Assembly: GCA_024680925.1 (NCBI GenBank)
Contig: JAILBM010000350.1
Span: 1-40,686, forward strand
Direction: 5' to 3'
Source: Butyrivibrio sp.
GTDB lineage: Bacteria; Bacillota; Clostridia; Lachnospirales; Lachnospiraceae
Length of the DNA: 40,686 nt
Below are positions 18,175-27,070 of this stretch, piece by piece. Position 1 is the stretch's first letter. Every line of letters starts with the position of its first letter. Under the pieces are notes generated by a model. It worked only from the letters and a program-made list of their open reading frames with translations. It did not search any database and was not told where the DNA came from. Both the position numbers and the translations under genes were made by a program.

Positions 18175-18225
18175 AAAGAAGCAGTGCGCCTAACCGGGGG
18201 AGGTGGTTAGGCGCACTGCTTCTTT
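18175..18225 (-). terminator. 21-bp perfect GC-rich hairpin, probable terminator of the 18337-18996 gene
   Basis: AAAGAAGCAGTGCGCCTAACC (18175-18195) / GGTTAGGCGCACTGCTTCTTT (18205-18225), loop GGGGGAGGT; T-run on the minus transcript. Confidence 0.8.
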
Positions 18226-18336
18226 CATCTATTTTATGAAAAATGAACCGGCCCATTTACCGGAACATGTTCAGCAAAGAAGTAAACCCTCGCATGCCTG
18301 GTAAATCATGTCTTAACATTTTTCAAAAAATTCAAA

Positions 18337-18996
18337 TCAAGGCACGCACGTAGTATATGTAAGAATATAACTGTCATAATCCGAAACAAGCTGACCTATT
18401 TCCTGAGAATTGGTATTGCCGCTTCCAAGAGTGTATCCGCTATCTGCAATGTTTACGGTATTAAATCCTACTGCTGATCCATCCTTTAAAAATACAGTAC
18501 GGATATTTACACCCTGAACATCTTCATCCGAATAATTTGTTCCTTCTACCTTAAGTGTGTTGCCATTCATAGATACTGCAGTAACATCAACTTCATCATA
18601 AGCGCAATTATCAACAGCCGTAATAGAAAGAGAATATTCTACGTGATCTGTCTGCTCTGCAATATCATTTGGAAACTGTCCGTAGATCATAAATTCCTGA
18701 CCTGCACTTACAGCATCCGTAAAATCACTTACATGATATAAAAATGAATTATCCTTGCCAATAGCATAGAAATCTGCTTCTACACTTATATCAAAGGCTG
18801 TAGCATTTGTAGCAACAAGGACATATCTGGTATTTGTACCTGACTCATCTTCGATTGTATATTTATTTGTAACGGTAATCGCATCACTGGAAAGAGAGGA
18901 AACTGCCACTGCTGACACAGGTGTCAGAATAAAGGTCATCATCATCAGACCGCCTGCCAAAACCGTCACAGCCAACTTACTAAATCCTATTTTCAT
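18337..18996 (-). CDS. Small secreted protein, unknown function
   Basis: Signal peptide MKIGFSKLAVTVLAGGLMMMTFILTPVSAVA. AAGGAGG precedes ATG at 18996; the ORF-track start at 19101 is less likely. Confidence 0.75.
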   Translation of the reverse strand: MKIGFSKLAVTVLAGGLMMMTFILTPVSAVAVSSLSSDAITVTNKYTIEDESGTNTRYVLVATNATAFDISVEADFYAIGKDNSFLYHVSDFTDAVSAGQEFMIYGQFPNDIAEQTDHVEYSLSITAVDNCAYDEVDVTAVSMNGNTLKVEGTNYSDEDVQGVNIRTVFLKDGSAVGFNTVNIADSGYTLGSGNTNSQEIGQLVSDYDSYILTYTTCVP

Positions 18997-19253
18997 ACCC
19001 CGTACCTCCTTGTAATACAATGTATAAGTTTCTTTATCCGAAATACTTGAAAAATAAGGCTTTTCAAGTATTTGTATTTTTGCAGGTTCTAAAATTTTCA
19101 TTTCATATTAATACTTTGGATAAAAGAATTTTGTGTTAAAAATATATCTTATACAAATATTATATAACCAAAAAAGGCAGGAAACTATTACCATAAAATT
19201 AAATAACAGTCGAATGTTTTTATAAAATTTTTACTTTGTAAGTACTTTCTTTT

Positions 19254-20006
19254 TTAGTAATCAACCTTCATTAAACAAAGACCTCCGGCGGGGGCTGTAG
19301 GACCTGCTGTTTGTCTGTTTTTGGCATCGAGAATATTCTGAACTTCTTCCACAGAAATGTTTCCGTACCCAACCTCCAGAAGGGTTCCTGTCAGGATTCT
19401 GACCATATTCTGCAAAAAGCCGTTTCCATGAAAATAAAACCTTATATAATTCCCGCTTTCCTCTATTTTTATATTGTCAACGCATCTGACCGTTGACTTC
19501 TTCATCTTGGAATTGCCGCAAAAGCTCTTAAAATCATGGGTTCCCATAAGAATTTCACAAGCCCTTTGCATAAGCTCTATATCAGGCTTTTTTTCCAGTA
19601 CTGTAACATATTTTCTGTCAAAAACCGGTTTGGAAGTCCCAAACCAACAGGTATAACGATATGTCTTACCAATGGCATTGTATCTGCTATGGAATCTATC
19701 CGAACAGATTCTGACTTCATTTACACTTATATCATCAGGAAGGTATTCATTCATATAGCTTTGAATCTCTTCCTCAGTCATATCAGTATCAAGTACCGCA
19801 TTGGCAGTCATAGCCCTGGCGGATACTCCTGCGTCGGTTCTTCCGGCGCCTATTACCTGTACAAGCTTTCCCTCAGGCAGCTCAAGCATTCTGGTAAGAA
19901 CATTCTCAAGCTTTCCCTGAATAGTCATATCATTTCCGGGCTGTCTTTCCCAACCAAAAAATCTTGTACCGTCATAGCTTATTATAAATTTATAATTTCT
20001 TTTCAC
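19254..20006 (-). CDS. truA: tRNA pseudouridine(38-40) synthase
   Basis: ISYDGTRFFGWERQPGNDMTIQGKLE, GAGRTDAGVSARAM, NAIGKTYRY. GTG start adjacent to the upstream TAA. Confidence 0.96.
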   Translation of the reverse strand: MKRNYKFIISYDGTRFFGWERQPGNDMTIQGKLENVLTRMLELPEGKLVQVIGAGRTDAGVSARAMTANAVLDTDMTEEEIQSYMNEYLPDDISVNEVRICSDRFHSRYNAIGKTYRYTCWFGTSKPVFDRKYVTVLEKKPDIELMQRACEILMGTHDFKSFCGNSKMKKSTVRCVDNIKIEESGNYIRFYFHGNGFLQNMVRILTGTLLEVGYGNISVEEVQNILDAKNRQTAGPTAPAGGLCLMKVDY

Positions 20007-21218
20007 TTATGATTCTCCAGACTGATCTTCTATTTTTTCTGCAAAAGCAGCATCTTCAACTGCCTTAACAGTCTCTTTTTTAGCTTTTTCTGCCTTTTCC
20101 TTGCGTTCCTGCAATTTTACTATGAAATACTCATCATATACAATTACAAATATTGCTGCAAAAGGAATAGACAAAAGAATACCTGCAACACCAAAAATCT
20201 TTCCTCCCACGATAACGGTTATAAGAACCAGAACACCCGGAAGACCAAGACTGCCGCCAAAAAGCTTAGGCTTAACAATATAAGCATCAATAATCTGTAA
20301 AACAACTGTGAAAATCAAAAAGTATAGAGCATACCATGGATTAACCAGGATAAGGAGAAATGCTCCTATGAAGCCTCCCACAATAGGTCCAAAGGTAGGG
20401 AGCAGATTAAACACGCCTACTATTACCGAAATCAATACCACATAAGGAACTCCTGCTATAAGCATAAAAATAGCATTGGTAACACCTACTATAAGACCAT
20501 CCACCAGATCAAATACTATGTATTTAACAAGAATGTCATTACATCTTTTCCAGAATGAGCTGTAATCATGATATTGCTTATCAGAAAATATCAAATGCAA
20601 AAGCTTTGTGAGACCTTTTTTGATCCTGAATTTATCTGCCAGCAGATAAATGGCTATTATAAAGCCTATAAAACCATCAAAAAAGCTTCTGCCTATAGAA
20701 TAAGAGGTATTGATAATAGTTGAAGAATTAGATGAAATAAAATCTGTAATTCTTCCCAGTAAATTTTCACTAAATAAAGACAGGCTGTTGGCATATCCGC
20801 TTATCTGCGGAACCGTATGTCCAACCTGGGCAATGGCATGAGTAAGTGATCCTGCATAAGATTCAAAATTATCCATAAAGCCCATTACACTGCTCACAAT
20901 CTGCGGAATCATAGAAACAATAAGTATGGTAAGAAGAAATATCAAACAGCACATGGCAGCCAGTATGGACAGATTGTTTCTTGTCTTATCAGACTTTACT
21001 TTTTTAAAAACCTTCTCATAAAAAGCCTTTACTGCAGGATTAAGCACATAGGCAACAACTATGCCTATGGTCACCGGTGCCACTGCATCCAGCACATATC
21101 CCAATAGTGAAAAGAACCAGTCCAGGTGGGATAAGGCCATATACAATATAACAGCCGAACAAGTGGCAATTGTATATCCAACCCATTTAATATCAAGCTT
21201 CTTTTTGTCAAACCTCAT
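20007..21218 (-). CDS. AI-2E family transporter (UPF0118-type permease)
   Basis: Polytopic protein with GVFNLLPTFGPIVGGFIGAFLLIL and PKLFGGSLGLPGVLVLITVIVGGKIFGVAGILLSIPFAAI. Confidence 0.93.
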   Translation of the reverse strand: MRFDKKKLDIKWVGYTIATCSAVILYMALSHLDWFFSLLGYVLDAVAPVTIGIVVAYVLNPAVKAFYEKVFKKVKSDKTRNNLSILAAMCCLIFLLTILIVSMIPQIVSSVMGFMDNFESYAGSLTHAIAQVGHTVPQISGYANSLSLFSENLLGRITDFISSNSSTIINTSYSIGRSFFDGFIGFIIAIYLLADKFRIKKGLTKLLHLIFSDKQYHDYSSFWKRCNDILVKYIVFDLVDGLIVGVTNAIFMLIAGVPYVVLISVIVGVFNLLPTFGPIVGGFIGAFLLILVNPWYALYFLIFTVVLQIIDAYIVKPKLFGGSLGLPGVLVLITVIVGGKIFGVAGILLSIPFAAIFVIVYDEYFIVKLQERKEKAEKAKKETVKAVEDAAFAEKIEDQSGES

Positions 21219-21246
21219 AACAACTTCCTCCCGGCAAGCGGTTAAT

Positions 21247-23907
21247 TTAGTCTTCCCTTATGCTATATCCATGCTTGCCTGAATTTTTTACCTTATACAA
21301 TTCTTCATCTGCGCGCTTTCTAAGCTCAATATCATTTATGTTAAAGCACTTAACAACAGCAATTCCCACACTGCAATACACAGTGTGTTCTCTGCCGTCA
21401 ATTTCAATAACATATGTCAGCTTATCCAGCATATTTTTGGCTTTATTTCTTAGACCATCAAGGGTTTTGTAGTCTTTGGCAAGTACAATAAACTCATCCC
21501 CGCCGTATCTGCCAATTATATCAGACTGTTTAAACAAATGCTTTAATCTTTTGGAAATATTAATAATTACCTCATCTCCAACCTGATGTCCAAAGGTATC
21601 GTTCACAGTCTTAAAATTATCAATATCTATCATAATAAGGGCATGGGTTCCAAACCGTCCTTCGGTATTTAAATAATTTCTGATATTAAGTACTGATGCC
21701 TCATGATTGAGAAGCCCGGTCATACGGTCGCTATCCGCCATTTTAACAAGTCTTTGCTTTTCTCTGTATACGATGTCATTATCCTTTATGACATTATATC
21801 CAATCATTTCACCTGTATTGGTATCTTCTTTGGCATAGAGCTCCCATACCAGCCACTGCTTTTTATCGGAATCCTTCCAGGTTTTCATGAAATTGATTCT
21901 TTGTACAGTTTCTCCGTTTTTAAATTTCCCTCCTTCAAGAAGCTCATCCACATACTTACTTATTATGGCATGCTCCTTTTTGGGAAATTCAAAAAATTCA
22001 GCAACCTTTTTTCTGATTGTTTTTATATCAGCGTTTCTTATTTCCTTGCCAAGCTCCGGAAAAGTAGTTCTGATATCAATGATTTCTCCGGTCTTTAAAT
22101 TATATGATATGAGCAGATATGTTCCCGGAAGAAGCACCACATCGATATTTTTATTAAGCTCATCCTCATCGTCAATTACATTGGCTCCAAGAAGTACCCC
22201 TACCGCTTTTATAGGTGTTCCCTTCTCATCAAATATATTGGTATAGGCTATATGGGAAAGATAATATCGCTGATCCCCATCCTTATTTTTCAGTCTGAAA
22301 AATCCTTCCACATACAATTCACCATTTTCAATGGATTTAAACATTCTGATAAATGCATCTCTGTCATCGGGATGCACCAGTCCTGTATCCGTCATGCTAT
22401 AAGGAACATTTTCCAAAACCGTTCCATAATCCCAAAATGCCCCAACCTTATTATCATTATAAATAGCCTTATGCTTATGGTCATATATCCAGGTCTGAAC
22501 CTCTGCAATTCTTAATGCCACATATGCTAAATGCTCAAAAGAAACTCCTGAAGTTATTTCCTGAAAAAGCACTTCCCTGGAATAACCGTCATCTATTTCA
22601 CCCTTTTCATTAACAATACCTTTTTTGGCATTCTGCTCTTTTAGCAGCATGTCGTATTCCTCTTCCGGAAGCGGCACACTGTAATAGTACCCCTGAGCAT
22701 ACTCGCAATTAATATTCTGCAAAAAACGGACCTGTGCCTTAGTTTCCACTCCTTCGACAATTACAGGCAGTTCCATCCACTTGGCCATGTTTATAAGAGA
22801 AGTGAGAATTTTACCATTTTTTGAGCTGGAGGGATCCTTTGTCAAAAGGCCTTTGTCTATCTTTAATACATCTATAGACAATTCATTTAGCATAGTAAGA
22901 GAAGCAGTACCTTTACCAAAATCATCCAGAAGAATGGTAAAGCCCACCTCATGAAGCTTATCAATAGTAAGCTTTATCAGTTCTTTATTTTCAAACATTA
23001 CACTTTCGGTAAATTCCAGCTGCACTAAATTTATATCCAGATTATATCTGTTGATTTTATCCAGTAGTATCTCTATAAAGTTTGGATTGAAAAGATTTAT
23101 AAGTGATATATTAACAGAAACAGGGAATGGCTCCACTCCCTCATCCAAAAGCTGCCTTAAATGCCTGCAAACCTGCTCAAAAACATAAAAATCCAAATTG
23201 CTTATAACAAGGTTCTTTTCATAAATCGGGATAAATTCGTCAGGCATATGCAATACACCATCAGCATCCTTCCACCTTACCAAAGCCTCTGAGCAATAAG
23301 GTTTTCCGGTGCTGATAACATATTTGGGCTGATAATAAATTATAAATTCCTCCTTTTTGAGAGCTGTATCAAGCCTGTTCATAATGTCCTGCTCTCTTGC
23401 TACCTCACCCCCAATACCGGATGTATAATAGGCAATATATTTTTTGAAATTACCCTTAACCTGCTTACCTGCCATTACGGCATAATTTATCATAAGTTCC
23501 ACAGGGGTATCCATATCAGTTATTACATAGATTCCAAAGCTTGGTTTTATGGTGTAATTAGGCACATGATTTTTAAAGCTTCGTAAAAAGCCTTTGATCT
23601 TCTTATCTATTTTTTCCTCTTCATATTCACAGAAAATAAGAAACTTATCCCCGGATACTCTGCAGGAATTAGCATGAGAAAGGTCTTCACCAAGTTCTGC
23701 AATTTTATTTCCCATATACTGCAGAAGTTCATCGCCTTTTTCCACTCCGAAAAAATAATTGTAGACCTTGAAATTATCTATATCGATTGATATAAGAACA
23801 AATCGCTTATCGGAAAAATCCGACATTACCTTTACTATATTCTTTTTAAAGGCATCTCTGTTCATAAGACCAGTCAACTGATCTATGTCATAAAAGACAT
23901 ATGGCAT
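21247..23907 (-). CDS. c-di-GMP turnover protein: degenerate GGDEF - EAL - (PAS-like) - GGDEF
   Basis: N-terminal DQLTGLMNRDAF with SGDKF in place of GGDEF; EAL signatures SEALVRWKD, LLDDFGKGTASL, LKIDKGLL, VEGVET; C-terminal RYGGDEFIVLA. Confidence 0.93.
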   Translation of the reverse strand: MPYVFYDIDQLTGLMNRDAFKKNIVKVMSDFSDKRFVLISIDIDNFKVYNYFFGVEKGDELLQYMGNKIAELGEDLSHANSCRVSGDKFLIFCEYEEEKIDKKIKGFLRSFKNHVPNYTIKPSFGIYVITDMDTPVELMINYAVMAGKQVKGNFKKYIAYYTSGIGGEVAREQDIMNRLDTALKKEEFIIYYQPKYVISTGKPYCSEALVRWKDADGVLHMPDEFIPIYEKNLVISNLDFYVFEQVCRHLRQLLDEGVEPFPVSVNISLINLFNPNFIEILLDKINRYNLDINLVQLEFTESVMFENKELIKLTIDKLHEVGFTILLDDFGKGTASLTMLNELSIDVLKIDKGLLTKDPSSSKNGKILTSLINMAKWMELPVIVEGVETKAQVRFLQNINCEYAQGYYYSVPLPEEEYDMLLKEQNAKKGIVNEKGEIDDGYSREVLFQEITSGVSFEHLAYVALRIAEVQTWIYDHKHKAIYNDNKVGAFWDYGTVLENVPYSMTDTGLVHPDDRDAFIRMFKSIENGELYVEGFFRLKNKDGDQRYYLSHIAYTNIFDEKGTPIKAVGVLLGANVIDDEDELNKNIDVVLLPGTYLLISYNLKTGEIIDIRTTFPELGKEIRNADIKTIRKKVAEFFEFPKKEHAIISKYVDELLEGGKFKNGETVQRINFMKTWKDSDKKQWLVWELYAKEDTNTGEMIGYNVIKDNDIVYREKQRLVKMADSDRMTGLLNHEASVLNIRNYLNTEGRFGTHALIMIDIDNFKTVNDTFGHQVGDEVIINISKRLKHLFKQSDIIGRYGGDEFIVLAKDYKTLDGLRNKAKNMLDKLTYVIEIDGREHTVYCSVGIAVVKCFNINDIELRKRADEELYKVKNSGKHGYSIRED

Positions 23908-24030
23908 ATAGCAACCCCTCGTAATTTTATAATCTGATTTTCAGGAAAAAACACCACTTTTATTGTAACATAAATTATTACACGATATTTTGAATTATAA
24001 ATTTTTTATATAAACTTAATCTTATTTAGA

Positions 24031-24065
24031 TTGGTTATGGAATAAAGGCACTGTATAATCTTAGT
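24031..24065 (+). promoter_or_regulatory. Sigma-A-like promoter placing the start site at about the ATG (leaderless candidate)
   Basis: TTGGTT (24031-24036), 17-bp spacer, TATAAT (24054-24059); ATG at 24066. Confidence 0.6.
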
Positions 24066-24686
24066 ATGCTTATATCGGGATATGGACAAAGAGTCCTAAA
24101 TACAACAATTCAATTTGCCATGATAGAATCCAAGGATTATCTTCAGGACCCTCATATACAGACGTTTCCAAACGAAGAGGGTAAGATGATCAAGGAGGTT
24201 TATTATTTTTTGGACACAACGGAAGATGATAAACCCATAAGGATTTTTAAGAATGAAAAGTATACTCCGGACAGTAAACTGCCGGGGCTTTTACTTGATA
24301 TTAATCTTAGGGAAACTGATGATTCCTGGTTCTATAACTTTTTTAACGAATGTGAAAATGAGCTTCACAGTTACAGAAATGTTTTCCCAATCATAGCCTG
24401 TAATGATGACTACGATTCCAGTGACGTAGAAGAAGCTATACTTCATTTTCTAAAGGGTGTCCGTTGTTATGAAATGCTGGCCAGAGGTCAGAAAAATGAA
24501 AAAAAGCTAAAAAGAATACATAACTTTTATCAAAAAGACCGGCTGCTTGACTGTGAAATACGGGGAATGAACTGGCAGCCTCACGAAATGCAGTTAAGAG
24601 CCGTACACGACTTTTTGAGGAATAATAAATATGAGCATATAAGAGGTTTGATTGTAGATGCTATGACTGTTTGTGCTCAGTCCTGA
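24066..24686 (+). CDS. Uncharacterised 206-aa protein
   Basis: Good long ORF, own promoter and terminator. No motif I recognise. Confidence 0.8.
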   Translation: MLISGYGQRVLNTTIQFAMIESKDYLQDPHIQTFPNEEGKMIKEVYYFLDTTEDDKPIRIFKNEKYTPDSKLPGLLLDINLRETDDSWFYNFFNECENELHSYRNVFPIIACNDDYDSSDVEEAILHFLKGVRCYEMLARGQKNEKKLKRIHNFYQKDRLLDCEIRGMNWQPHEMQLRAVHDFLRNNKYEHIRGLIVDAMTVCAQS

Positions 24687-24733
24687 AAAATAAAACCCTT
24701 TACCTGTCAGCAACAGGTAAAGGGTTTTATTTT
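24687..24733. terminator. Bidirectional intrinsic terminator between convergent genes
   Basis: AAAATAAAACCCTTTACCTGT / ACAGGTAAAGGGTTTTATTTT, 21-bp stem, loop CAGCA. Confidence 0.95.
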
Positions 24734-25440
24734 TATCCGCGTTTAAAAAAATGAAATTTCTCTTCAAAATCCGCTTTGTACTTATCGCTTACTTCAAGCC
24801 TTATTCCGTTTTTCAACAGAACCTCACTTCCGTCATAGGATAATACCTTATCCAGTGAAACCACAGAAAATCGTGATATCTGTGCATAGTCATTTTTAGG
24901 GAAATCCGTCATGAGCTTGCTTAAAGTCATATAAGTAACGTACTCATCCAAATCTGTATGTATAGCCAGCTTCCTGTACATTGTTTCAACATAATATATA
25001 TCTGAAAGGTAAATCTTTTTGCTCTCACGATTAACAAAGATTTCAATGGATAAAAGCTTTCTGAACTTGCGCATCGCCAAATCCATAGCTTTTATAAACT
25101 TATCCTCTTCCACAGGCTTTTTTAGATAGTACACAGATTCTACTTCAAAAGCCTCCGCAGCAAATTCATTACTGGAGGTAATAAAAATTATCTCAAGATT
25201 ATTACCGTCATTTCGAATCTTCTTGGCAAGCTCTATCCCGGACATACCTTCCATGTATATATCCAGTAGTACTATGTCTATTTTGTCTTTATTTTCGTCC
25301 AGGGTGAATTGCTCACCGCTGTCATATTCAATGATTTCGGCATCTATATTACGACCGGTCATATATTCTTCAAGTCGTTTTCTTATAAGGACTCTTTGAA
25401 TCTGTTCGTCTTCACATATAGCAACTCGTACGGCGCCCAT
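24733..25440 (-). CDS. LytTR-family response regulator
   Basis: REC (VAICEDEQIQ, IDIVLLDIYMEGMSGIELAK, YYLKKPVEEDKF) followed by LytTR-like DNA-binding region. Confidence 0.92.
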   Translation of the reverse strand: MGAVRVAICEDEQIQRVLIRKRLEEYMTGRNIDAEIIEYDSGEQFTLDENKDKIDIVLLDIYMEGMSGIELAKKIRNDGNNLEIIFITSSNEFAAEAFEVESVYYLKKPVEEDKFIKAMDLAMRKFRKLLSIEIFVNRESKKIYLSDIYYVETMYRKLAIHTDLDEYVTYMTLSKLMTDFPKNDYAQISRFSVVSLDKVLSYDGSEVLLKNGIRLEVSDKYKADFEEKFHFFKRG

Positions 25441-25501
25441 ACTTAATCTCCATTATTTCATTTTATAAAATTATTTTACAATATTTTTTTGGCAAAAAAA
25501 A

Positions 25502-25535
25502 GATAGCTCCCTATTCTTTTGAATAGAAAGCTATC
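25502..25535 (-). terminator. Intrinsic terminator of the REC-GGDEF gene
   Basis: GATAGCT..CTATTC-TTTT-GAATAG..AGCTATC followed by a T-run on the minus strand. Confidence 0.85.
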
Positions 25536-25559
25536 GTCTATCTCTTCTCCCCTATATTA

Positions 25560-26897
25560 TTAGCCGCAAATATCCTGCAGTTCATAAACTGCATCATATT
25601 CATCGGAGTAATAATCGCTAATCCAACGTGAAACTATTCTGTTAATGGCAATCATTCCATGATCGCTGTCTGTACCTGTAAGGAGCATCATAACCTGTCT
25701 GTCACCAACTCTTGCAGCCACATCACTTCTTCTTAAGGATTTTTCAACTGCTTTGCTGAACTCAGTTATCACTGCGCCTTTTCTGTCATTACCCTTTTTA
25801 GCATTCTTTTTTGGTTTTAAAGTAAAAATAACGAATTGAACCTTATCATCATTACGTTCTGCGTGTCGTTTCAGGAATCTGTATATATTACAAAACTCAT
25901 TGTAATTAACACTGTAAGCTCCTGCTTCATGACCTCTTTCGCCTATAATCTGCATAGTCATAGGAATATCAATAAATTTAGCCGCTATTTCATCTAAATC
26001 TATGCTGTTTTTTTCTCCCTCGTAAAAGACATAATCGCCTTTGCCATTGCGCTTAGCCTGATACATTGCCTTATCCGCATTCTTGTACAAAGTTTCATAA
26101 TCCGCACCGTCATTTGGAGATCTGCAGGCTCCTATGGAAACTCCTACGTGATATCTAACAGTGGAAGGTAATATGGTATTTAATACCGTTACTATCTTTT
26201 CCTGTATGATCTCACACTTTTTTGCAACCTGTTCTTTATCGGTCAGGCTGTTGTAATATATAACAAATTCATCTCCTCCGACCCGACCTACAATATCTGT
26301 AGACCTGGCACATTTTTTTAAAGCATCTGCTATACATGCAATTATCTGATCCCCTGTGGCATGGCCAAAATTATCGTTGATAGTTTTGAAATTATCTATA
26401 TCTATCATCAAAAATGTTCCATACTCTTTTTTCAGTAGCAGATCCTTTACCTTTAATTCAACTGTCTCTCTGTTGAATATCCCCGTTAGCTTGTCTGTTT
26501 CTGCACCCTTTTCAAGAAATTCATATTTCTCAATATTATTAAGAACAACATCAACTCTTCTAAGTAATATATCCGGGTGGAAGGGCTTATGGATATAATC
26601 AGCCGCTCCCATATCAAAACCTTTTATTTCACTTTGTACATCATCTTCGGATGTCATAAATACCACAGTTGGTGGAATAGGATCATTCCTATTCAATAAA
26701 ACATTAAATACTTCATAACCTGTCATATCAGGCATGTTAATATCCATTAAAACCAGGTCCGGCTTATGCTCGTCATATAAATCGAGAGCTTCGTTGCCAG
26801 AACTTGCGCTTACAATATCATATTTTTTGGATAATGTATTCGCAGCTATTCTGCGTACAATGACATCATCGTCAACTATCAAAACCCTCTTACTCAT
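25560..26897 (-). CDS. Response regulator diguanylate cyclase (REC-GGDEF) with extra C-terminal degenerate GGDEF-like module
   Basis: VLIVDDDVIVRRI, LVLMDINMPDMTG, DKLTGIFNRE, RVGGDEFVIYY; C-term FSKAVEKSLRRSDVAARVGDRQVMMLLTG. Confidence 0.93.
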   Translation of the reverse strand: MSKRVLIVDDDVIVRRIAANTLSKKYDIVSASSGNEALDLYDEHKPDLVLMDINMPDMTGYEVFNVLLNRNDPIPPTVVFMTSEDDVQSEIKGFDMGAADYIHKPFHPDILLRRVDVVLNNIEKYEFLEKGAETDKLTGIFNRETVELKVKDLLLKKEYGTFLMIDIDNFKTINDNFGHATGDQIIACIADALKKCARSTDIVGRVGGDEFVIYYNSLTDKEQVAKKCEIIQEKIVTVLNTILPSTVRYHVGVSIGACRSPNDGADYETLYKNADKAMYQAKRNGKGDYVFYEGEKNSIDLDEIAAKFIDIPMTMQIIGERGHEAGAYSVNYNEFCNIYRFLKRHAERNDDKVQFVIFTLKPKKNAKKGNDRKGAVITEFSKAVEKSLRRSDVAARVGDRQVMMLLTGTDSDHGMIAINRIVSRWISDYYSDEYDAVYELQDICG

Positions 26898-26934
26898 AAG
26901 TCCTCCTTAAGAAAGGCTCAGTAAAGAAAAAAGG

Positions 26935-26971
26935 GCCTTGATCTGTACAAGCAAAATGTACAAATCAAGGC
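26935..26971 (-). terminator. Intrinsic terminator of the hybrid histidine kinase gene
   Basis: GCCTTGATCTGTACA / TGTACAAATCAAGGC (one mismatch), then a T-run on the minus strand. Confidence 0.8.
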
Positions 26972-27070
26972 TCAAGAATGGGCGTTCCTTAATTCAATTA
27001 TAATATTAGATTAAAGAATAATTGATAGCAATACAGATTGCACCAAACACCCTTTTAATGTCATCAAACT

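Noticed and set aside
26898-27070. c-di-GMP riboswitch between the REC-GGDEF and hybrid kinase genes
   Set aside because: The only structure is a simple terminator hairpin with a U-tract; no GEMM-like core recognised.
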